Source: Multifurca ochricompacta | Lineage: Eukaryota; Basidiomycota; Agaricomycetes; Russulales; Russulaceae | Reading direction: 5' to 3' | Length of the DNA: 64,000 nucleotides | NCBI GenBank assembly: GCA_022496185.1 | Contig: WTXG01000070.1 | Location: forward strand, 62,001 to 126,000 | Part shown: one piece after another, positions 21,683 through 33,353 of the stretch | How positions within the stretch are numbered: position 1 is the first letter of the stretch | Layout: each line of letters begins with the position of its first letter | Program-made: the position numbers and the translations under genes | Notes under the pieces: model-generated | What the model was told of the DNA's origin: nothing | Database searches by the model: none | What the model saw: only the letters and a program-made list of their open reading frames with translations

Positions 21683-23766
21683 TTACCTATGTAGCAGGTA
21701 GTTTCGCTTATTACATAAAGTAGTTATGTTGTAATGTATGGTTTTCTCTACTGCTAGGAGGGCCTTCCAAACTAGAATTATCATCTGCAAAAGCTGCTTC
21801 ATATCTGGGTGAACTCACTGCTCTTCCTTTAGACTCCATACTCGCCAAACCGACTAACCTCTCCTCCACTTCATCTCACCTCGCAAACGCCCTTACAAAA
21901 ATCTTTGTGCTATCCTCTTACCTCTTACCTAACCTTTCTGTCGCGATTAAAGTAGAGTTCGCCGTGTGCCGCTCTTTCTCTTCGGACATCGCAATAATTC
22001 AATCATCTCGTCGTTTATCGCCTCTCTTGTCCCTTGAGCATTTCCAAGGGGACCTTGAACCTTGCAGCGCACGCCACGTGACTGGCTGCACGTTTCCTAG
22101 TAGCACCGCATGTGCAAGCAGAAGCGGACAGTGCTATTCGTTACACTCCTCGGCCAGCTCCTTGCCGCACCTGGCGTTCCGGGAAAAATATCCTGACGCC
22201 CTTCCGTGCCGTCAGCCCTTTTTGCGGGCGCATGAACGTACTCTCTGAACGCGCGCGCCTCTCACCCGACGTTCCTCATGGGCCGCTTCGAGTCGCGTGC
22301 AGAAGGCGAGATACTTAGACTGGATGAAAACCGGATGCGTGGGCCTAGTATATGAAGAAGTACATCGACACAGGTGTGAAGGCGTACACGACTTCATCAT
22401 GTAGTGTTTTTTATTTATTTATTATTTTATCGATTTATATACCGCGTGAGCCGCGAGCGAGCCAAGTGCGGTTGATGTGAATACATCTGGTACTATACTA
22501 ATCGGTAGCATTAGTATTGTACTTGGGTCTTAGGGTTGTGACTTATGGAGTGCTAGCCCGATCCAGCGTCCTTTCGTGACTGGGCTAACAGCTGGTGAGG
22601 TGTAGGGTTGTTTCACGGGTCAGATTTGACTTCCGCACCTTGCTTCCGCCCTTTTTCGAGGATGCCGCGCGCAGCACGCATGTCAGGCGAATTTTTTCTC
22701 CGTGGCGACGGAAGAGTTTGCACGAACGCCAAAGACGTGTGGCGCTGCGGTCAGGGGCACTACGGAAGGACCCGCGCGCTAGGCGGTAGGTGGCGGTAGG
22801 TGTGTTACACATCCCCCTCAGGCTCCCTCCCCTCGCAAGCGTTGGTTGTTATATCCGCCTGTAGCGGTGCTTGTTAATGCACGGCTCGCCGTACTGAATG
22901 GGCTGCGATTGTTTTCACCAGTGGCTCTGTTGGACGACGGTGTGTATGGATCTCACTTAATTTAATGGCGCCCAAAGAAGAGTTGCATCTAGGAGATGAT
23001 ACGGATGAGAAGGAACCTTCTTCATGGTAAAACTTGTTTCTTGGATAGTCATTATGGCCATTAAACCGGATGCGGGGTAATGAAGACCTGCCAGAAGGTG
23101 AACGGTGAACGGGGTTCGAATTAAGGTCGAGGTTGCAGCGTTGTCTGATCGTCGTGGTTGCTGAAGTTCAATTTACCAGTTAATATACGTACTATCGCAA
23201 ACCATGCCCTTGTCTATCTCACTAAACCTCACAGAATTCACCTCTGCATGAGGGCAAGCGCATCCGCAGACTCCGCGCGGACATTCCGTTGTTGCTTGGG
23301 TGCGAACGTATGGACACTCAGGCTCGTCACCCGGCTTGCGAAACCTCCGATCACACTTCTGGTCTTTCATCAGGCTGTTGCTCAAAGCGCTCAAATCTCA
23401 GACTTTCGGCTCGTGTGAAGAAACTCGCCCTTCCTTCCTTCATCTTTATCAAGGTATCACATCATGATTGAACCATGGCAACGATTTCCCAGTAGTGAGT
23501 TAAACACTCTTCGCGCCGTGCCATTACTGTATGGTCTTCCTGGACCCGTTCACGGAGAAATGGAAGGCTGCGCGAACTGATGAAGGCTTCGATCAAAACT
23601 TAGAGCCATGAAGCTTCGAGTCGCGAGTGTGATGGTCGTCTTAGTCGTCTCTCATTAGGTTTTTTGCACATGCACCTCCTACATGTTAGCTCCTATGAAC
23701 CACACCACCTACAAAAGACCAGGCTCTGTTCCCTAAGTGTCATTCACACTCCTCGGTCTGTCCTTC
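21683..23766. other. Two-kilobase gene-poor stretch
   Basis: No open frame on either strand carries a recognisable motif or a credible splice pattern. Non-coding RNA cannot be excluded by eye. Part of this is the promoter of the DUF6535 gene. Confidence 0.45.
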
Positions 23767-26700
23767 ATGGCAATGGAACCACCCACTACTGATTTAGTGC
23801 AATCTCAACAAGGTCAGTGTTGTGTTTATTATGTCCAGTTTGCCGACCTCATCTCGTCCCACAATCACAGCTCCAAGTCGGATACGAAAATTATCATGCG
23901 TAGTTTCGTTTAAGACGGATAGCGACGGAACCAGCCTGAGCTCAATCGATGAGAAGGGACGTACAGGTGCGTATTCTCTAGTTGGAGTGATTCGATCTCG
24001 TTGACTCGGAGCGATGAAAAGCCGCACAATATGGCGATACATCCTCAATATTTTGGAAGTTATATAGTTCAGAGGCAGAAGCCAACGACGAGAAGCTCGT
24101 CCATAACTTGGCGGGTGACACGGATTCGATGCTAATCTTGGTGAGGCAATTCGCGCCAACTTCGCACAACGCAATTCTAACTACCACATCACAGAATGGC
24201 CTATTCTCTTCCATCGTCTCAACTTTTATTATCGAATCATACAAGAAACTCCAGCCTGACACGGGTCAGCAGACCGTGGAGCTGCTCACTCTGCTCGTCT
24301 CACAGTCCAACTCCACCCAATCACCCTCCACCCAAATCTCAGACGTGCTATCCTTTACCACGCCAGCGATCGCCATCCGCATGAATATTCTCATGTATCT
24401 CAGCCTCTTCTTCAGCCTAACGAGCGTCCTGGCATCCGCTTTCATCCAGCAATGGTGTCGAGAGTACATGAAATACGCCTATCCCCGCGCCGCCCCGCAT
24501 AAGCGCGGCCGCGTCCGAACTTTCTTATTTAAAGGCCTTAACACTTTCCAAGTGATTAGGTTCATGTATGGGGTCCGAGTTCTCTTGCACCTCTCTATTT
24601 TCTTGTTTTTCTGGGCCGTCAGCTATTTCTTGGACAATAGCAATACAGTCGTCGGCGCGGTCTCCCGCTACTGCCTCATAGCATTGATGGCTATATATCT
24701 GGTTCTCAGCGTCTCCCCAATGGCTTTCAACAACTCTCCGTATCATACAGCACTGACCCCCCCATTTCAAGCTTCCCTCATGATCCTCCTTTCCCTCTTT
24801 CGCGCCATTTGGCGGTGTTTGCGGCGCCGTGATAGAAAAATGCCACTTACTCGGCGCAAGTACTTCGACGGCATCCGCTTCAACAGAGGACTTTCTCTCT
24901 TGAAGGAGGCAGAAGCGCGGGCGGGACAGCTTGACAGTTATGCCATGAAGTGGTTATTCACAAAAGACGACTTTAGCGACCTTGACATGGACAAATACTT
25001 GGACGGACTGCCAGGATATATCGACTCGAGTCTCACAGATCGGCATAACTTGCGCAATGATATATCGGCCGAATACATCCTTGATCGTATCAAGGAGCAT
25101 TTTATGACATGCGCGACATCCTTTGAGCTTTCCGAAGAGGCATGCTTGAATCGCGTGTCGGTCTGTGTCAACTCTTTACGATTAATCTTCAGAACCAGCA
25201 GCGAACCCCACCACAATAAGACCAAGGCGCACATAAGGAGATGGCGTACATGGCGTGCATTCAGGATATCATCGACGGCCTCAACACGTTATGCAAAGGG
25301 GATCACCCGATCTTGGCCTTGCGCGCATCATGCGTCAGGGGCCTCGCTTTCCAAGGTCTCATCACTCAGCTTACCCAATATAGAGGGGATACGCTATCCG
25401 ATCGGACATTTCCCATCCACCTTGTTCCCTTGTACGCGTTTTTCTGTGACAGGGATGAAAAGGGGCACCCTCAGCAGACTCCAAGCGCATACCCCTTCAC
25501 GGAGGACCCCAACTACCCACTCGACGATGAAACAAGCCATGAAATGTGGAAGGATCTTCTGCACGACGGACCTCTGATTAATCTGACAATCCTTTGCCGT
25601 GCTATTCTCTTGTACGGTTATGTTCATCCCTCTCACCTTTCCTTGTGCTGGAAGACGCTCGACATTCTCATGAAGGAACTTAGAATCTCCCGAATGGACG
25701 TGTCTATCTCTGCGCTGGCGCTGTTCGAAGAAGTGCACAAAGAGACACAGAAGTGCGTCCAAGAGGAGGAGCGAGGCTTCCGCATCACGTCACTGCTTGA
25801 AACCATGGACACTGTCGCTCGCGGTCGGCTAATCAGCACAGTGTTCTTGGGTCATCCGAGATATTACAGCCGAGCCGACGTTGTGTTTGGGAAGGAACAT
25901 CTTCGGAATAGCGACCTTCTACTAGCCTTCTCAAGCTGTCTCCCCGAGTTTGTTGCCAAAATTCCAGAGAAATCTGTGGCATTCATGGAGAACCTCATTT
26001 GTAATGACGATTTATGGACCAGTCTGCAGGTCAATCTTTGGAATTCCTGGAGATCGGACAGCCCGATCCCGGACAAGCTAAGCATCTTCGTGGCCTGTTG
26101 TACAGTGCTCGATGTGGCATTCTTAGTGCTGGAAGATTCAGAAATAGTGGACTGGCGCGCACCTGAATTCGGATCACTTACACAGCACTTCGAATTGTTT
26201 GCCGGGCATTGCTTCCAAGGCACCTTCCTGTCGGTATAATTATGGCCCGGTTTTGCAAAGCCCTCCTGGCGCAGTTTGTCAAGGACTTCGATAAGACAGG
26301 CACCCTGATCTTCCGATCGCAGTGGGACGTTGCTTCTCTCGTAAGGCTATTCTACACACTTGGGGTGGGCAATGAGGAGGATGCGGAGTTCTGGAGGTCT
26401 TTCATCGATGGGGGACCTATCGAGGCCGAGTTCATGACCAGGGCTCGGGAAATGTTCGACATAGCCGTGCGCGATGGACCTCTACTGAACTTTTGCAGAC
26501 TAGGACACCTGGGTGTAGCCGCAATACAGTTTGAGGGATCAGACCTGGAGTCTATGGACATCGAGAAGCTGTGGGACCTGCTGAGGAAGATGATGACTGA
26601 CTCGCGCCTACCCTTGAAGTGTGCCTCTGATGGGGTTTGGGTGAAATTTGACCGACTACGCGAGCTGGTCAGCGATACTAGCACCAAGAGCAGCAGCGGG

Positions 26701-27356
26701 GGTAAGGTTAGGCTACAGCCGTTGCTGGTGATGATTGAGGAGGTCTATCACCTCCGTCCCCCCGCCACCAAGGAAAGCTGTCCGACTGAACATACACAAA
26801 CGTCTGGTAACTCGGCTATCGCGCAGCAGGAGCTAGGCCATGGGCATAATAGGTTAACTTTCTCATCCGATGCCTCGACGGCATACGAGAATGACTTTGG
26901 AGGTACCTTTGTTTTTATTTTTTATAAAATAGAGTTTCAGGAATCCTTATTGACGGATGATCAGATTTTCCTCCAAGCCCACTTCGCAATTTCCTGACAG
27001 TGCCTTCTTATTATCCTCGTAGCGAATACGTGGGTTCTTATAACTTCGCGTTTCCCTACCTCGCAAGCACGATTGGTCCTGGGAATGTTGTTCCGCCTGT
27101 GAACCCTTACCTCCCGTATCGCCAGCATTTTGCGCATCGCCGTGTCGCGCCGGTCTCCCACTATGCGAGGCAAAGCGATGGCGTTACTCCGCCGCAGGTG
27201 ATCACAGTGTCAACAAAGATGCCGTCGGCGATACCAAGAAACGCGCATTCTGCTCTTGAAAATGTGGCCGTTAGTTCCCCATGCAGCCCCCACGACACAG
27301 GAGACGCGGGTCAATCAGGCGTTTCACTTTTTCCCGCAAAAAATAAGATTAAATAG
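23767..27356 (+). CDS. DUF6535-type multi-pass membrane protein
   Basis: Large accessory protein family of Agaricomycetes with no assigned function. Exons read as 23767-23812, 23871-23966, 24022-24140, 24195-26902 and 26965-27356, introns 54-62 nt. The ATG at 23767 opens AMEPPTTDLVQ. The DUF6535 core is EAEANDEKLVHNLAGDTDSM, LIL joined to NGLFSSIVSTFIIESYKKL, QPDTGQQTVELL, and three or four hydrophobic segments (YLSLFFSLTSVLASAFIQQW; LLHLSIFLFFWAVSYFL; LIALMAIYLVLSVSP). A long soluble C-terminal half follows. Two frame changes, near 25,226 (a GG) and 26,226 (a CC), each fit one missing base; adding two bases makes the exon sum exactly 1121 codons. The C-terminal exon (SEYVGSYNFAFPYLA) joins in frame. 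So the gene is intact apart from sequence error, or recently inactivated. Confidence 0.8.
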
Positions 27357-28003
27357 TTCGTGCGCGAAAATGGTGCGTAATTCCTGGGACTTCCAACGGT
27401 AACTGGTGCTTACTGTCATTGCATTCAGCCAGATACCCGCCTAGACACCCCATTATTACTCTGCTGTGATGTCCCTCGCTCGACCAGGTATCACTGTCAA
27501 ACTTACATAAGTACAAAAGTCAGCTATATCACAGGTGGTGCTTGTTTGACAATTTAAGCTACTCAAGTGCCAAATGGCCGGGTTAGGCCGGTCGATCAAT
27601 CAGGTGACATGAGTTTCCTTGGATATGCTGCCCCACGGCCTGCCCTTCTAACCTGTCCATGATATTATTACAAACGCGACGAGTCATCATCTTATCATAT
27701 ATCCTTGCTGCCCAGCTTTCCTCAACACAGCCTCGATCGTGAGAGAAAACGAAAAAAAAAGTAATGACACCATTAAGTACCCTGTCGTGGACTGCCGCCA
27801 CCTGCAGCTAAGAGCACGCGATCCAATTACCGATAAACCCATCATCTATTTCGACTCTTGATAACTTCAGCTCATTTACAATATCGTCCGTACTGTCACC
27901 ATGTTCAGACCAGCCACTGGCGCCGCAGAAAACGTAGACGTCCGATTCAAACCAATCCACTTCTGTATCGTGTCACTGTCATCCTCCCATCCGCCACGTT
28001 CAA
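27357..28003. other. Intergenic between convergent genes
   Basis: Lies between the 3' ends of the DUF6535 gene (+) and the Crinkler-kinase gene (-). No supported feature. Confidence 0.5.
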
Positions 28004-30495
28004 CTATCCTGTCCCTTTGATTCCGTTGATATTCGTCCAACACTTCCAAAGAGACGGCCGTGATCTCGGATCTGAGTTCAATAGCTGTTTCCATAGCCTG
28101 CCTAAGATTCCCCAACTGCCATCACCATCCAGAACATTCCGATTTGGGACTTGCTCCTCGAGATAAGCAAGCATTCGTCCACAAGCCCACTGGTCAGCAA
28201 GGATAGGACTGTACTTCGTATCCGAGTCATCCGATGTTCCAACCTCCGGCGCAGTCCATGTTCGAGTCCCGCAGTACCCTTCGATCATCGTTCTTTCGTC
28301 CTCAACGACAACAGACAACCCAAAGTCGATAATCGACATTCGCAGACAATATCGATCCCTTTCACTGTCGATCACCACATTGTCCGGCTTCAGGTCCAGA
28401 TGAGCGATCTTGTGCTCATGCAGAAACGCGACACCCTCCAGGAGCTGCCTCTGCAACGACTCCGCTGATAGAAGAGGATGCCGCGACCGGAGATGGTTGT
28501 CAAGTGGAGTCCTCCGAGGCAATGCGATCACCTTTCCAATGGTGAGGTCGACGACACCATGAAGCTCGATGGGTGTGATTTGATGTAATTTTGAACCTGC
28601 TGAGGTATCGCAAGATCTTCAGCTCGTCCACGCCATCATTGTCCGTGTCGTCATCCAGGAATTTCAACACAATCAGGGTGCCATCGGATGAGCTCGCTGT
28701 GCGCATTCTCGACGTGAGCTATATTCCAAGTCGTGAGCTGCAAGTCATGAAAAGTAATAAAGAAACGCGCACCTGAGCACTCACCCGGTCGTCCTCTTGC
28801 TGCGTGATCTGGTACCCAGCATGATCAAGAGTCCTGCGCCGAACTATCTTCAGAACTGTCAATAGAATCATCATTGTAATAAATATAGTCCACCAATTCC
28901 GAGAGCCTTGATAATGAGCTCCGGCCCAGCCTTGCACTATCCTCGATTACTCTTGAAACCAGGTTGTACAACTGGAAAACGAATTTAAATGCTTGGATTG
29001 GTTGAGTTAGGTCGAAAACCTCCTCGTGGTATAACACCTAACGAATCTCATACGTCAATCACATAAAGCATCCTCAATTTGCTCTTTTTACCTTCTTTGC
29101 TTCTGAAGGAGGCTGATACATCAGATATTCATGAGCAAATAATTCCCTGTCAATAAATATTGCCGTGATGACAACCGGATCGGAATTGGGTTCAGACGTC
29201 TTGCGCAGCACATTGCCCAGTCTCGCAAGGCACGACCCTTGCAAAAACATCTGATTCTGGTCTGATTGGTTGTTCCGTCTACCACCTTCATGCGATCTCA
29301 CTTCCATAATACAATGTGGAAAGCCCCTGATGTCTAGACGAAAGTCATCCTTGGGTGGTACAGTCGTAGTTTGTTTTGCTCATTCCGAAGCTGAGAAAGC
29401 AGCGGGAAAGGCCAATCGGTCACACTATCAGATAAAATCAGACAACATCATCCCAACAAGCCCTACATGAATCACAACTCACAACTCAGCTTTACCGCCT
29501 GATCTAGACAGCCGTCTAAATTCACTTGCAACATCGTACAGGAAAGCAGTAGAAATGTGTCCCTCTTTCTGATGTCCAAAGTTTTGCACCGCCAGGATCT
29601 CGAACTAGAGAGGATATGCAAGTACTGCCCTATTCGCTGTTCCTATCATTGAAGCATCTTAGAATTCGTTCAGCCCGGAAATATGGTCAAAAGAATTCCA
29701 AATATTCTCTTAACATTGATGACCCATCACCATGTGAAAAGTAACTCAGCAAGGTGAATCACAGGAAATTGTGGTCGCACTCACATCTGGTGAGATCACA
29801 CATTGACGATTCAACGAATTCAGGAAATCATGAATGTAGGAAGGGTCTTGGTCGCATCTTCGACCTCATTCGGACGAATATCGTGCAAACTGAGGCGAAG
29901 AAAACGTTCTTCAGAGGGGACACTGAATGTGATCTGGTCGGCGAATGGCAGTGGTTCAAGGGAATTTTCAGGGAGGTCCTCTAAAATGGGATATTCTGTG
30001 GGTGCAAGGCAAGTAAGAAGCCTGTAAGTGAATGTGTCGATGAGTTCAAGGTGACTGAGAAATTACCTGGCAAATTGGATGGTGCGCGAACTAGGATTAT
30101 TGTCAAACACATGTGGCAATCCAATAACAATCGAGACTTACATGGCACCTGTACAACAATATGTAAATGGCCCCTCTTTGGGGGGCTTTCCCAGTATTCA
30201 GAGAGCTCCATGGCAGGGTGGAGAACCTGAACGGTTCCGTTTCCATCGAACGCAACTTCAGACTCGGAGTCGGGGAACTCGATGGCCCCGATCGTAGTTT
30301 TTACAGGGGAAGGGACGCGCACCAGGTTCGATAGCTTCCAAAGAATGAGCTCGTTTGCCGCGAGGTTGTCCAATCTGGGAGTCATCTTGACCTTGACACA
30401 TCATCATCCGATTGTATTTTAAGCTTGAAGACATTCCCAATAGGGACATTTTGGCTATCGACAGCCAGACAAAAAAGGGTGAGTGCTGTGGTCAT
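28004..30495 (-). pseudogene. Crinkler-header protein kinase, with frame breaks
   Basis: One minus-strand gene from the ATG at 30495 to the TGA near 28004. Header: TTALTLFCLAVDS, GNVFKLKIQSDDDV, a small deletion with a frame change, then AANELILWKL and GHLHIVVQVP, the ubiquitin-like Crinkler signature. Linker exon: ILEDLPENSLEPLPF, FLRLSLHDIRPNEVEDATK (~29,830-29,990). Then CLARLGNVLRK, VVITAIFIDRELFAHEYLMY (~29,100-29,240), FDLTQPIQAFKFVFQLYN (~28,950-29,010). Kinase: LIVLKFLDDD (Lys), LLEGVAFLHEHKIAHLDLKPDN (catalytic loop HLDLKPDN with HLD for HRD), IIDFGLS, CGTRTWTAPE, and a C-lobe to ~28,010. Two frame changes in the N-lobe (near 28,572 and 28,605) fit single missing bases. Catalytic Asp and DFG are kept, so the kinase domain itself looks sound. 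Confidence 0.75.
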
Positions 30496-31744
30496 GGTCG
30501 TTTCGGTCGTTTGTTGTTTGAGTGGAGATAGATTGATTGACTTGGCATTCACTGACACGACACGGAGCTTTATATATAATATATATGAACTCTGTCCCGT
30601 GACCGTGACCCGTGAGAATAATTTGCTTCCACAATCAAATTTCAGCGTCATGATAGTTAGTTACCTGTGCAACTACCGTGTTTTCGCCTGGGATCAGGAA
30701 CTTCCCCAGATGACCGTAATCACGCCTTGTGCGTGCTCGCTTTGGCTCAGAGAAAGGGCTGCTACTCTTTCACTGCCACGTCATCTGAGTATACACGCGA
30801 TCACCACCCGGGACCTGCTGGACGAAGACTCTCAGAATTTCATTCTTTTGCTGTTCCAATACACACCAGAACATCTCCCATTCTTCTGCTTCCACTCCCG
30901 GTCGGAATACTCCTGTACAGGTAGCTCGGTGTGCTCGGCATCTCCCATCTTCTCAAAAACTCGTCCCCCTCCTGCTTTCATTTGCTTCTTATTGTCTTGT
31001 CTCGAGTCCACAACCTTTGCTGCGCCACACCACAAATTCCCCCTGACACTGGTCTATTACATCTGTTCCTTGTCCCTGCTCTTTCAAGCTTTCCTTTTCC
31101 CACTAGGGTTGGGTAGAAGGATAGTGTCTCCGCTTACATAGAACACTGGGTTGAAGGATGACTGAGTGGCTAGATACAATTGTCATGCACATCGTGACGT
31201 GTCGGGTCAAAGTCAATTCGAAGGCGAAAAATGAGTTGTTCACTGATCGTGGTGCACGAGACGAAAGGGGATTGAGTCACAAGTATCTAGATCTAGTAAG
31301 AACTAGAAAACTAGACTTAAGGTCCAGTCCAAGTCGCAACCAGTTCTTGTACCTAAAGCTACTGTTAAAAGGAAGATTCAGGAATGGGATGTGAACGAAG
31401 GGTCGGCTGTAATTGTGGTGGAAGCAAACTGAGATAAGGGAGATGAATTTTGACATTGTGACCTAATGATGGGGCTGTTAAAGAGTAGGTTGTAGGTTGT
31501 TGGTTCTTCCAATCTAATCTTGTACCTCAGCAAAAATCAGTCAGACCTAGCTCATCCATACAAACATGTCCGACATGATCTTATCTTGCCTTGTCCAATC
31601 CTCAACACGACTTCCGACAAAGGAAGGGAACCGTCCTATTATACAAGCGCAGTAGCAACCCACATCCATCAAGATCCATTCGACGATCCCCCCAAATGAA
31701 CATGTAATGCTGCAAACACATCGCATGACTGCCTTGGGACTGGG
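30496..31744. other. Intergenic
   Basis: Promoter side of the Crinkler-kinase gene, then sequence without recognisable genes. A short (TA)-rich box at about 30,571-30,588 could be promoter-related. Plus-strand open frames here (e.g. 30,425-31,141) have no motif and overlap the kinase gene's first exon. Confidence 0.45.
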
Positions 31745-31751
31745 ACAATGT

Positions 31752-32320
31752 TCACACAGTAGCAAAGAGCTCATCCTCGACCTCACGTTCGTGCTCTTTC
31801 GCCTGCTTCTACTCAGTGCGGGGCAGTGAGCGCCTCTCACTCGCGTACGGTCTCGCTCTCCCGGGTGAGAACGCAGGAAGGCGTGATGTAAGGCTTGTAT
31901 TCCAACCACGTCTTGACGTAAAATGCTATGTAAATTGGTGCGGACGTTCCCAGCATATTTGTGAGCATCGCAGGCGTCACCTTATCATCATCATAGTGGC
32001 ACTATTTTTCTTGTTTGTTTGTTTGTTTTTGGAAACAATGATCCCCAGGAAAATGTCGACATTTAACGTTCTTAGCAGGCGTGTGAGAAGCGATAGAGAA
32101 GGTGATGAGGGGAGGGAATGAAACATACCATGTCCTGGAAACATGTAAAACTTGTATAATGCCCATTGTCGATCTGGCCATCATAGTTGATGACCGCGAA
32201 GAGCTCATAGTCGTACAGCGCTTCTGGGCCGCGATAGCTGCCCACTTGGCTAATCAAGAACCATAAGCTAACCTTCATGTGGGCCTTCAAGGGGTACTTA
32301 TGGTCCGCTGTTGTCGACAG
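31752..32320 (-). pseudogene. 3' fragment of a ubiquitin-specific protease (USP)
   Basis: Deubiquitinating enzyme remnant. The exon ending at 32129 carries the USP histidine box: YDYELFAVINYDGQIDNGHY followed by TSF, containing the catalytic His. After a 127-nt intron (32128-32002) it reads CHYDDDKVTP (normally WYRFDDDKVT), TSAPIYIAFYVKTWLEYKPY, and an acidic Glu/Arg tail stopping at 31752. The Cys box and the rest of the ~500-residue catalytic domain are absent upstream, and stops interrupt the tail near 31,800-31,860. It therefore looks like a truncated duplicate of a Ubp-type gene placed elsewhere in the genome. Confidence 0.8.
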
Positions 32321-32654
32321 CCACAGTTTTGTAGGGTGCCATATTGAAGGAAGAAGTTATGGGCATGGGATTATTGATCTTGTGCATCTCCAGTCAGAAG
32401 ATTACATTTGCTAGGATGACTAGAATGGCTAGAATGGTTCGTGCTAGTCATTCTAGCAACATCTAATCTTCCTGATGAAGACAAGTGGGGTGTGGTAGTC
32501 CATCATTGCAGGGGCCCACATGAAAGTGAGCAAGGTACCTGGGAAGGATGAAAGGAAAGAGGTTAATGAGTGTTGGAAAAGAGAAGGACAAATTCCCCAG
32601 TAAAATGTTTGGGGTCCCAGGATTGTAAGTAGCAATCAGGTGACTTGCTTTGAG

Positions 32655-32827
32655 TCGCCATCAAGGCTTAACCACAATACACAAAGTTCACAAGCATTCC
32701 GAGAGTCGTCATCAAAACTTAAACCGCGATTCACAAAGTCGTAACATGGGCTTAATTGCAATACATGAAGTTCATAAGGATTCCAGGAGTCATCATCAAG
32801 GCCTAATTGCAATTCAACGTCATAAGT
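32655..32827. repeat. Degenerate ~50-bp minisatellite
   Basis: Three to four diverged copies of a unit resembling GTCATCATCAAGGCTTAATT then an ACAAAGTTCATAAG-like half and a GATTCC end. Copies start near 32,655, 32,707, 32,748 and 32,787. No coding role seen. Confidence 0.6.
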
Positions 32828-33353
32828 CTATATACCTATTTAAACCTCTGTTTTCTCTCAAGTATTGTCCCCAGTTTCGTGCTCTCTGTTCTTAGCACTA
32901 GTTACTTGCAAATACTACCTTCCTGTTCGTTGTCTTGTCCTGCGTACGAGTCAATTGTCTCATCACTCGATCCTCTCGTCGGAACCCCCGATATCCCCTC
33001 CTATCGATCGAACGCAGGTAGCAAGCCGTAACAGTAAGCGCAGAAGGGAAGAAATAATAAAAGAATACGTAAGGGTCACCCCCGTTTCGCTTATCTATTA
33101 CAGCTGTGCTCAACAAGGCATTGTAGCCACTCTAGGCACCTTGGTAGGACCCGAAATTAACGTCCTAAGGCATAAACTCGCTTCTTCTCCATGGAAGTTG
33201 AGACAATGATGACCCTCTGAATACCGCATAAGTACCACGCTTTTCGCCCAGATGTTGCTCCCACTCTCCCCTCAATGGTATTATACGAGCCTTCAAGCTT
33301 AAGAAAGTGGGTAAAGATGAACTGGTTCCCCGACGCTTGTGATACCTCGAGCT
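32828..33353. other. Intergenic
   Basis: No supported feature between the minisatellite and the P450 relic. Confidence 0.45.
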
